NCBI GenBank assembly: GCA_947247005.1
Contig: OX365949.1
Location: forward strand, 17,239,130 to 17,303,129
Direction: 5' to 3'
DNA length: 64,000 bases
DNA from: Spisula solida
Taxonomy: Eukaryota > Mollusca > Bivalvia > Venerida > Mactridae
Shown here: piece by piece, positions 9,550 through 21,500 of the stretch
Layout of the letters: the number at the start of each line of letters is the position of its first letter
Numbering within the stretch: position 1 is the first letter of the stretch
Made by a program: the position numbers and the translations under genes
The notes under the pieces: model-generated
Databases searched by the model: none
Seen by the model: the letters and a program-made list of their open reading frames with translations, nothing else
Told to the model about the DNA's origin: nothing

Positions 9550-12500
9550 AAAATACCTATAGCGTATAGATCAACCAGGTACAATAATTGCGATTATTTA
9601 AGGCAAATGACAAGAATTTGTAAAAAGTCTTACTAGTAAACAATGACAACACAATTTTACGACCTCGCTGACAATATTTTCGCCAAAATAATATGTTTAA
9701 CTTGAAAAATGCGTATATTTTTCGCGCCATCGGTATCGAGCTACGGAAGCGGCAGTGTAGAATAAAATGCAATATTTTAAATATAAAGCATTTTTAGGAT
9801 AATTCTTGCTAAAGTTTAAAAACAAAGATGTTTAATGATAATGTGTAATAATTTGTTTATATGTTTTTCATGTTTAAACGTTGAAAAAAGAATAATTATA
9901 TACACTCCCGCTATATCGCTTATTGCTCGCTAACCCCCTGACCGTGAAATTACGGTTCCGGAAAATCGGGTTTTATTGAGTAATGTCGATATCAAGAATA
10001 CACTAAATGAATAATGTGTATATTATTATTAACAATCAAACCCAACTTATGTTTGTGAAAGTATGTATTCAATGTAAAACATACTTTTTCTAAGTATTTC
10101 TATAATAATTGATTTTATCAATAACTATCTATATATCTCTAAATAAAAACACAATTATCTTTTAACATACATTTTGTATTTATAAACTCACAGAATACCC
10201 CTACCAAACAATTTTTTTTATTGGGGTTGAATGAGCCTTACATATCTGGGGTTGAATGAGCCCTGGTCTGGGGTTGAATAAGCTTGGGGTTGAATAATAC
10301 TGAAACTCGCTTGGGGTTGAATAAGCTCGGGGTTGAATAAGCCTGCTTCCCCCCGACCGACCGTTGAAAATGGTCGCGACCATAAATATTTTTTTCATAA
10401 AAAAACGCCCGGGTGCGAATATTTTAGGTACGATAATTATTGGGTATGAAACATTCCGATTAGTAGCTGCTCGCTGGTTCCTGTAATTTCAGCGTAATTG
10501 TCGATATTAATGGGTTGAAGTAGGGAACTTTCGTCAAGCATGGAGGCGCACCACACAAGTTTGTGTTTCAGAGCGTGTTAAGAACGATGTTTTTACACGG
10601 ATACTTGTTAAAAAGTGCATTATCAAATCTTCACCCAAATAAACATTTTATGATCTATTGAATGAAGTAATTGGCAAAACTCACAGCCACCTGAATAAGA
10701 ATGATGCCTTGAATAAAGGCTTAGTAAGATGCGAAGTGTCGGTCCAAGAAAACGATACTCAGCCATATGCGATCGACAAAGGTGACGTCATTTCCTAAGT
10801 ATTGGACTTTATTACGAACGACATTTCAAACTTTTGCATAAATTGACAACACACTCATGACAACCAGTGAAGACAGCTTCTCAGCACTTAATAGGGCCGG
10901 TCTTGGTCAGTTGACATTGATACTGACTTGTTTAACAGTGTATCAACTCGTAGCATTAATGATTTTGACATTCATTATTTATGCTTCAATAAGTAGTCCA
11001 TCTCTACAATAAAAAAGATAAGTTTATGAAAAAATATTTCAATAAAAAAAATATTTTCCCTACCTACCTACCCTACCCTAGCTGGTTAGGGTCGCGGGAG
11101 GGGAAACAAACATATTTTTAAAGTCGGCCCCACCAGCTAGTTTAATGGTGAATGGCAGGTTTTTATTGTTCATTCATCCAATAGATTGCTGGTGGTCATT
11201 TTGCATATGAATACGGTGATTTCTCCTATTCCCTTCACAGTCATTCTGAAATTTGCTGGTCCTAAGGACAAGTCCGGAAGATTTTAATACTGTCTGCTAT
11301 TTCTATCTGGAATCAGTCTAACTGGCCGGCCTTTATCCACAACTGTCACTAATACCGTCACTATTTAAAAAATAGCGTTGTTAAACCATGTTGATATTAT
11401 GCCCAAACAAGTAAAAAGGCATAACTAATGAAAAATAATAATTCTGCGATCGAAGGCACAGCTAGCTAGAGTACTGGTGTTACCCGACAGCAGGTTATAA
11501 TTACCGGAAAAATGGTCTTAATTTCTTGAAGTATGCTTTGATTTTTGTACCTTAATATCACTCAGAAGATTGTTTAAGATATATCTAGTAGAAAAATGTA
11601 TATTCAAGATGATCAAAACATTGTACATTTATCGAAAATGTTGTCCGCCTGTGTGTAACGTTAGCAGCGCTGGGGGAAATTTCATCGTTTGCGCATGCGC
11701 AAAAGAAACCCTGCTGAGCGTGCATTATTGTTTTTCTGCCCTTAAATTAATTAGCTTTAATAGCCTGATAGCGTGAATAGCCGAGTGGCTAACATATATG
11801 TCTTTGGTTTTGATGCTCGAGTACCCTCGATTGAAATCCCACGGCTCCAAACTTTTTCATTTTTTCCTCCAATGTAAACCAGCGCTAATTTTAGCAGGAT
11901 ATTGGTAATTACGAAATTCCTCTTACATCAAGGCGTTCACGTGGCCTTCAAACTTGACTTTCTTGTTTACCAGCATACGCCCCTTACATTATCAAAGCCA
12001 TGGAATGCTATCCAACATTTTTACAGAATTATGGCCCCTGATTTACTTAGCTTTTAATGTTCACCATATTTGTTTGCAGCTGTATTTAATATAGGTTTGA
12101 TTGTGTTAGGCTCTCAAACATTCCACTAGTTCTATAAAATGATAAATTATTCAATATTAAACCCGTGGATTAACATACAAGTAATTATATGAATAGTTAT
12201 TTATTAGCTATTGTACTGATTGTGGATATATTTGCTAATTTTATTTATATCGTATGTTATATTGTTCTTATGTACAGGACACTGGTGTAGGAAAGTCTAG
12301 TATTGTCCTTCGGTTTGTCAGAGATCAATATAAAAACAATCAAGAAAGCACTATTGGGTAAGTCTCATTTCTATAAAATGTAATGTGTTTTGTTTGTTTG
12401 TGTGCCATCGACAGAGACTAGTGTAAGTTCATGGTTTTTACTGCCAGATTGACCATTGACCTGCAACGTCAGTTGTGTGATATACAAGGAATCTGTGAAT

Positions 12501-15500
12501 TCATTAGTGCTCTTTTCAGAATTGACTTAGATTAGACTTGTCAGCCAGTATACTGACACACTTGAGTCTACCTTTAGGAGGGTTATCAACCTGTATATCT
12601 CTTATATATATAATTATATAGTTGGGTGAACAACACAGAAAAGCATTTTTAGCAATAATAATCCGAACAGGGACCTCTCAATCTGTAGTCAAGAGCATAA
12701 TCCTCTCAACCACTGTGCCGACCTACAGAAAGTTACCAGGGGCGTAGCCAGCGATACGAACGTACGCACGTGCTTAACATTAATTTGAAAAGTTAAAATA
12801 TAAATATGGCCTAAACATCATTAAAGTCCAAAATTTCGACAATCATGAGGACCCCCAACCATAACTTCCAACTTCAAGGCTTGTGTGCATAACATCAATT
12901 CAAGGCTGGCTACGCCCCTGGTTACGCCCCTGGTTACGAATAGATTGCTTATATCATTAATGAATTTATCTTTGTTCCTTTGTTTAGCTGTGTTTATACA
13001 GATATGTTAAAGAAATCTATTCATGTATTATGATAGTTCTTGACCTTAGTCCTTAATCCTTGATACCGTACATAATATGCTATTCTGAGTTAGAAGAAAT
13101 AAGCTAAAATGGGTATATATCACATGTGCAGCATTTTTGAAAGCATACAAAGGTTATCAATAATGTTCTTCTTTAATGATAGGTGTTTTGATAAGTCCAT
13201 TTCTAGGAATTGGATTGTCTCCATCAATACTTTATTGGAAATAATGGGTGAAGGATAAGGGTATGTGTTTGGAGTACCTATAATGGAGTAAATAGTAAAT
13301 GTTAACGTAATCAGGGTTCCCACGGTTGCCAAGAAACTGATTATTTTATTTACTGTTACTTTTTCTAGTGCATCCTTCATGACCAAACATTTACTTGTGG
13401 ATGACAACACATTTGTTTTTCAAATATGGGATACAGCTGGACAAGAGAAGGTAAGCGACTACAATATTGGATTGAAAAGATCACTAATGTATAATTTTTA
13501 GTGTTTCACTAAGAGAAATGTTTCTGAAATTTCAGTTTGAGGTCTAAAATAGATTGGGTGATTATATCATTATCATTCTTAACAATTCCTTTTTTGAATG
13601 CAAACAGTTGCAATTAAGATCATTTAAAACAACCATAAAGGCATCAGAAAAAGGGGATAGTTGACAATGTGTTACTATAAATTTATAAATAAAGTAAATC
13701 AAGACAAACTCCAGGATTGTTCTACGTTTCGACTATATTGTCTTCATCAGGAATAATAAAAACAAACAACAAAGAAATAAACAACGTCATGGGTTATGAC
13801 GTCATAAAAGATGACTTTACGTTTGGCGTAAAAAACGTTACAAACGTTTTGGCGTAAAAAATGAAGTCAATAGATACAGGATCAAAAAGATTCAAAATCA
13901 CTGTGAAAAATGTTAATAAGACAAATTAAGACAAAAACAGTGAAAACTGTATTATTTGACATTAAGAAAACCACACTCTGGTGTTACATTGCAGAAAAAT
14001 ATAATGAAATGAAGAGGCGTATTAAGAAAAATTATACATTATTTTAGCATTCAAGCCTTTAGGAAAAACTGTGTCAAGTTTATGAATCCAATATGTTTCT
14101 TTAAGGAGCCTCTTCATATCATCCATGGACAATATCAATAGGCATAAAACTAAAGTCGTTTAGATTATGGCCGTCCTGGTTGAAGTGAGTAGCTACATGA
14201 CTAGAGAATGCAGGATTAGTAAAGCTAGTAATGTCAAAACGATGGTTGTTCATACGCCTAGAAACTTGTTGGCTAGTTTGACCTACATATTGCATACTAC
14301 ACTTAGTACATGTTATTAAATATATGACATCTGCACTTTTGCAGTTGACATTATTCTTAAGTTTGAAAGTACCATGACTTTGAGAACTTTTAAAATGATC
14401 ACTTTCAGTAATATGAGAACAGTGCGAACATCTAGAACGATTACATTTTGATGAAGTAAAGTTAACATCAGACATCTGAAAGTTAGTTTTTACTAAAATG
14501 TCCTTAATATTCGTAGGACGTTTAAAAGCCATTGTAGGCTTATAGGAATGTAACGTTTTAACAGCTGGATTGTCGGACAATTGAAGTAAATAGAGGATAT
14601 TTGTTTGTTTTGATTGAATATGGTTTATATCTCATCGTGTAGTGATAAAATTCAATATTTTCAAGAGCGCGTAGCGCGAGTGAAAATATTAAAATTTTAT
14701 CACTACAAGATGAGATATTAACCATATTCAATCAAAACAAACAAATATTCTATTTATTTAATGTTTTTATGGTGTCAAAACTGGTACTATTTATGCCAAA
14801 TTACCATCGTGGTTAGGCTACGTATGAATATGTTATTCCATTCATATTTTTCACTTCAAAATCCGCCATCTTGGATTATGGTGAATAGGTGAAAACGACG
14901 TTTTTGAGAATTTTGCATTAAATCATACACCAACTTGTAGGAAATGGTCTAACTAAGAATAAAAACCCCCACATGACATGTTTCCGTTCAGTAATAAAAA
15001 AGTTACAGACATTTTAGTGTTGAGATTTTGGTAAATTAAAGTAGTCCCTGTGAGGGGGCGGAGCTTATATCAGTCACATTGTAGGTGATAACCAGTGACT
15101 GATATAGGTTTTATTTCACTGATAGAACTCCATATCTCATCAGTTAGCATTAAATAAATCCCAATATTTATTAATGATGTTGCCAATATTAGGTAGAGAT
15201 GTGTTGTATTCAACAACAAAGGGTATAATAAGCTTTTCATGCTTTATAGAGTTTTTGAGGGCATCATCTTGAGTCAAACTCTTCACTTTATCAAAAGCTG
15301 TATCAATAACAGATTCTGGGTAGTTTCTTACCAGAAAGTGTTGACGAAGCTGTTCAATATTAGTACAAAAAGTATTCTCATTAGAACAAATACGGCGATA
15401 GCGCTTAGCTTGACTGTAAGGTATACCATCCTTACATGCTTTAGGGTGACAAGAACTGTAATCAACATACTGGTGAATATTGGTAGGTTTGACATGAACT

Positions 15501-18500
15501 TTGGTATGTATATTATGTTCCTCATCTATACTGACATCAACATCTAAAAATGAGACTTCAGACTCAGATATGTTATATGTGAACTTAATCATAGGATGAA
15601 CTGAGTTCAACAACTCAATAAATTTCTTAAGATCATCTAAAGAATGACTCCAGATCATGAAAATATCATCCAAGAATCTAAGCCATACATCTGGTGTATA
15701 TTCACAGCTGTTAAGGAAAGTTTGTTCTAATTTTCCCATGAATAATGAAGCAAATGACGGTGCCATAGGACTACCCATAGCTGTCCCAGTAGTTTGTAAA
15801 TAATTAGTATTATTAAACTGGAAGAAATTATTTTCTAAAACAGTTCGGATAAGCTTACATATACTATCCACAGATAGTCTACCATTATAATTGCCAGTTT
15901 CTAAAAAATACTTGCATGCTTCAATACCTTCAGTGTGAGGGATATTTGTATACAAAGAACTAACATCCAAGGTAACAAGAAATGTCTTACCATTGCTAAG
16001 TTTATGTTGCTTAAGCTTTGTTATAAAGTCATTTGTATCTCTAATATATGATGGGAGGGACTGCATAAATGGTTGCAGAATATAGTCAATATATTTAGAT
16101 ATATGATCCGTGCATGAATCATATGCAGACACAATAGGTCGGCCAGGGTAACCAAAAGGTAGATTTTCATCACAGTTTTTATGTATTTTAGGTAGGACAT
16201 AAAATTGAGGAGTTCTCAAATTTTCTGGGAAAACATCAAATTCATCCCTAATGACAGGTTCAATATTTTCAATATCTGCTACACATTTGCTTACATTCTT
16301 AACAGCTGTAGGTAAGAAATCAGTTACAACTTTCTGGTAATATTTATCATTATCCAGTTGGCGTTGTACTTCATTGACATAGTCTTCTCTGTTCATAACA
16401 ACTACTGAACCGGATTTATCAGCTTTCTTAATAATGATACTTTGGTCATGAGACAGACCCTTTAAACATGCAAGTTCATCTCTGGAAATATTAGTATGTT
16501 TATGTTTATTAGAAACTGAACTTAATATTTCTTCAGTAATGGCTTCAATATAGAAGTCCAAGTATTGGTCACGACCATGCTTGGGAGTGAAAGTAGACTG
16601 TTTCTTGTTGAAAAAAGGCTTATCTCTATTACTATTGTGCATATCATTACAACTACAATCTTGACTATCATTATCAGACAGGTCATAGAAAAACTCTTTA
16701 AGGCGTAAGCGCCGTGTAAATCTAAAAGTCTGTTCAGCAAGCTTGATCTTGTCATGGTTCTTTAATTTAGGACAAAAACTCAAACCTTTCCCTAAAAGTC
16801 TGTATTCCGTGTCTGTTAGTTTTCGACTTGAAAGATTCACTACTGTCTTTTTCCCCCTCGCCACTTCCTGTTGATGTCTTTTGTGCGTTTTCCATTTACG
16901 CCTGTTTTCGATTCGCACAAATCGTCTGCTTTTTGAAGATTTTTTATGCACGAAATAAGGATGTCTATTGATTTCTGTAACTGTGCCTGTTGATTTGATC
17001 CCTGTTGTACAGCCTCCGAGTAGGTCTTCCTTTTGTTGGTGCCCAGGGTATTCAAGTTTTTTGAGTGATTTCGGTTGAAGTCTTCCTTGTTGATTTTATT
17101 TGCGTCTACCTGTGATGATGCTTTGTCTGTTTCTTCGATCAGTATAGCCCCTCTAGGTGCACATTTTGTATTACCATTACGGATGTTGCCGGTAGTTTTA
17201 ACAGTTGAAGATCTACTTTTTTTCCTGGAAATATTATCAGGTTGCACATTCCTTTGGTTTTGTTTACCAGACTTGTCCTTTTCTGTTAGTAGTTTATTTT
17301 CCTTTTTTCCGTGTATTGAATTTTCATTGCGAAGAAATTTCAATTTATTTTCTTGTCTCTGAATTATTATAAATTTATAAGTAATTTTAAAGGAGCCAAA
17401 TATCCCATCATGATTACTGTATGTTGAATGGTTTTTCATGACCCGCCTTGTTAGCTCAATGTATAGATCACTAAGTCTTGCTGGTACTCAGGGCTATTTA
17501 GATTCAAATACAGGGTCCATGGAAGCTGAAGGTCATTGGCCAAATAGGCAGGTAAAAAACTGAATGGCCACTTTCTAGGGTCGAGCGACTGTCTCAGTCA
17601 AACGCAAAAATGAAATACAGGGTCTGGCCGGTTATGTTCTTCCACTACATTACATGTAGCTATGGTCTTGTCTTCCACATGTGGAGAAGTTGTCAGGTCG
17701 CAATGATCATGTCCTCCACATGTGGAGAAGTTGTCGGTTGCTTGCAGAATAGCAAGTCAGTTCTGGTTGATCAATAATTCCCAGAGAAATAGTTCTGTGC
17801 TGGATGTCTGGATGGATGTCATGATTACTTGATATCGAGCCTAGGTTGTACATATTGTCAGGAATTTTAAGTCAGCTGTTTCTTACCTGAGTTATTACCC
17901 TTTGTGTCAAAAACCTTTCTATTAAAAAACAATGTTTGATCCCTGTACATGACTGAAACATAGTTAAAAAATTGGTGCAAAACATGATTCAAAAATAATA
18001 TGTTAATGTTTTATGATTGTAGTATAGAGCCCTAGCTCCAATGTATTACCGTGGTGCTGCAGCGGCCATTGTTGTTTATGATGTCACTAGAGAGGTAAGT
18101 ATCCACTATAAAATGATAACAAATGGATCAGTTGTGTCTCATTGGAAGTTTATAGTAAGGTTTTACATTGTGGGTTGTAATTAGATTGACTATTAAAAGA
18201 ATAAGGACAGCTTTACCTCTTACCTGGGTGAAGGCATCCCAATTAGATGTACAGTACTTACATGCAAGTTTCCCCTATTATACAGTGAAGTTCCGCTAAT
18301 AAGATCAGTCAAAATGGTGGTCTTAATAGCGAATCGGTCTTATTAGCGGAACTTTTTTGTTCTAAATTTAATACTTTGGGACTTTAAACTGGCAAAATTT
18401 TGCATGATTTCAAAATAATCAAAGTGGTCTTATTAGCGGAACTTTACTGTAGTAACTACTGTATTAGATTAAAGCTTCCTGGTTACTTAAAGATAAGTTA

Positions 18501-21500
18501 AGTTACCAGTTTTCGAGGGCCTCTTTCAGCAATGCAGCCTTTCAGCCACCCTTTGACATTTAACTTCCCTGGTCATTTGACTACCTAAGGAAACCTGCGT
18601 TCGAGTCCTCTGGGAGACTATTTTTCTCCTGGTTTATGTGCAGCCAATATCAATCTGCAGCCCCCAGGAATATCAAACATGTACAGACACTGCATGCCCT
18701 CACAGGTACAATTTACACCTTGATCGAGTGGAGCATTGTGAGTAATTCTTGCTCAGAAAAATTAAGCTGTGGCACAGACGGGGATCGAACGGCTCTCGAC
18801 CCCAAAGCGCGCACCCTACCTCTAGCCCACTGCTCCCCACACTACCAATAGGAACAGACTTTACATGCATTCATGAAATTCCCAAAGAAATATTATCAGA
18901 AAACATTTAAGAACTCATTTCGTTTTAACTGAAGCCAAATAGAATATAATGTGTTTTTATAGTTTTTGCACCATATAAATGTAATGTATTTGTATATTTT
19001 TATACATTTTGCAGAGTTCATTTCCAGCAGTAAAAGACTGGATTAAAGAGTTACGTCGGAATGTCTCGGGTGATATGGTCATTGCTATTGCTGGTAACAA
19101 ATGTGATCTTACAGATCTCAGGGAAGTTAGGACTGAAGGTAGGTGATAGTTATAATCATGTTTGTTATATGTTATACCTTCTCCCATCTTTGATAAGATT
19201 GCTTTGCTCATGTCCGTCTGTCTGTATGTCTGTCTGTAGACCAAAACAGTTTCCATTCAAAAACCTGAGAACACTATCGTAGGATCTTTACATGAAGTTC
19301 AACTATTGATAAGTCCTATAGATTTTGAGGTCAAAGGTCATGGTCGCTGTGGCCTTAAACACAAATAAATAGACCAAATAGTTTCTAATCAGTAACTCAA
19401 GAAGGTTGGGTTCAGGGTCTTCAAACTTTATAGGGTGGTTGGTTACCATCAATAGTTAAACTATAACTTCACAGGAGTAATCTTAGGGTTATCTTTTTTC
19501 AAACTTATATAAATTAGTTCAGACTCTTGTCTGAGCAAAAGTAGGTCATAATTTGAATATCCACAGGGTCAAACCTGTGCTTACTCAGTTGAGCAATTTA
19601 AGTCCCATCTTGGCCTTCTGTGGCCATATTTATAAAGAGCATCTTAATAGTAAACTCTAGGTTTACCTTCAATGTTGAAATGTTATTAGTGTATTGACTT
19701 AACAAGAAAACCAAGATTATGACCCCCCCCATCTTTGATGAGGGGGTATATTGCTTAGCACACGGTTAGTCGGTTGGTAGACCAAATGGTATCTGCTCAA
19801 TAACTTAAGAATGCTTTGCCCTAGGATCTTATAGCTTTACATGGATGTTGGTCAGCAATACTAGTAGTTGATGATCCCTGTTAATTTTCAGGTCAGTAGG
19901 TCATAGGTTAGGGTCACCAAGAGCTTTACCATTTCTGACTATTATGCTGCCATGGGAGGATACATGTTTGACCATCATCTCTTTTTAATTTTTTACATAT
20001 TTCTCAAGCATTATACGCAGAACTGTAATAATGCCTAGGAAAAAAAAGTTTATTTCGAATTTGAGAGAAATATGTGCTGCACAATTGTGTAACTTCAGTA
20101 GAAATATTCCAATGTGCCACTAATATGCTTTATAAATGCTGGCCCACATTTTAATTCCAGGTACCATAATAGCTGTACTGAAGGTGATTGTAATTAACTT
20201 TAACTGAAACCATGTTTAATTTATAATATTATATAGATGCCAGGTCCTATGCAGATGAGATTGATGCAATATTTACTGAAACAAGCGCATTAACTGCTGA
20301 AAACATACTGGGGATATTTGAAAATATAGGTAACTTCTTTTAAATTTTTAAATTTAAAAGTAAAGTTATGCACCAATTTAAAATTGTTATTATTCTTGAA
20401 CAACTAAAAATTGGAATAAAGGGATAAGAAAAGTTACTAATGTAACAGTTAATTAACTCCTGCAAACCATATTCAAAGATCTAAAAAAATATAGGTCTTT
20501 GCCATATCTATAACCAATTTGTAGTTGTTGAATAATTGCAGAGAACACAAATTCATAACTTATAAGATTTTTGTTAGCGTTCTTGCTGATAAGTGGCTAC
20601 TCCCCCTGGTCCCCACCATGCACCCTTTACATTTTTAGCTCACCTGTCACAAAGTGACGGAGTGAGCTTTTATGATCACTCTTCGTCCGTCGTCTGTCAA
20701 CAATTGGCATGTGTAGACACTAGAGGTCACAATTTTAGCCTTATCTTTATGAAACTTGTTCACAATGATCATGTCAACAAAACTTGGTCAAGTTAAATAT
20801 TGGGTCATCTGGGGTCAAAAACTAGGTCACAAGGTCAAATCATAAAAAAACCTTGTGTAGTCACTAGATGTCACAATTTTGACTTAATCTTTATGAAACA
20901 TCGTCACAATTGGCATCTCAACCAAATCTAGGTCAAGTTCGATATTGGGTCATCCAAGGTAAAAAAACTAGGTCACAAGGTCAAATCATTGAAAAATCTC
21001 ATATGGTCACTAGAGTCACAATTTTTACCTAAAAAAACCTTATACAGTCACTAGAGGTTACCATTTTAGCCTAATCTTTATGAAACTTCGTCACAATGAT
21101 CATGTCAACAAATCTAAGTCACATGCGATTCTGGGTCATCTGGGGCCAAGAACTAGGTCTTTAGGTCAAATCACAAGGCTTGCGTGCGCTACTACGACAG
21201 ATGAGTGACCTATCGCCCTTTGGGCCCTCTTGTCTGAATGTCTCATTTGTTGTTTGTTGATGTTTCTGTGTAGCTATTGTTTGGGGACATACTGCAGCAT
21301 TGTGATATAGTAACTTTACCTTATTAGTCATAAATATGTCAATTCACGACCCTATCCCTTGAGGTTAAGGGAAAGATAATCTCACAGTTATTCAACACGA
21401 TGAATCTATCAAGGGAGATCATTCTTGATATTTGTCACAAAAAGCTGCACATGAGATCATATGTACAAATTCTAGCTCATCTCTTCATATCAGAATAGTG

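Larger units (their letters stand above)
7361..10349. mobile_element. Mutator-like foldback element in Rab intron 1
   Basis: An 11-bp direct repeat, CCCCCGACCGA, flanks it at 7350-7360 and 10350-10360. Inside, the left end (7361-7490) and right end (10214-10349) are inverted arrays of a ~17-bp unit, GCTCATTCAACCCCAG and variants. More inverted homology lies inward (7526-7560 against 9255-9290, block TCGTCGCTGTTCTTCGAAA). Long TIRs with a 9-11 bp duplication are typical of Mutator-like elements, so this class is inferred. No transposase was seen. A second element (8037-9098) and a (TA)n tract (9507-9547) lie within. Confidence 0.65.
13690..17440 (-). mobile_element. Penelope-like retroelement in Rab intron 3
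   Basis: Antisense to the Rab gene. Reading the minus strand in order: an upstream frame (17439-16840), the RT (16951-15155), a GIY-YIG endonuclease (14586-14119, with its last ~35 codons shifted in frame at 14123-14022), a 3' region and a hammerhead-like core (13750-13725). The RT-plus-GIY-YIG order defines canonical Penelope-like elements. It is dead: a 563-bp insertion splits RT from GIY-YIG, and one frameshift breaks the GIY-YIG end. The outer limits are approximate. Confidence 0.88.

Noticed and set aside
10521..10580. Alternative Rab first exon starting at the ATG near 10540
   Set aside because: It encodes MEAHHTS and reaches a stop with no KxCLLG ending or matching donor; the exon at 6890 fits exactly.
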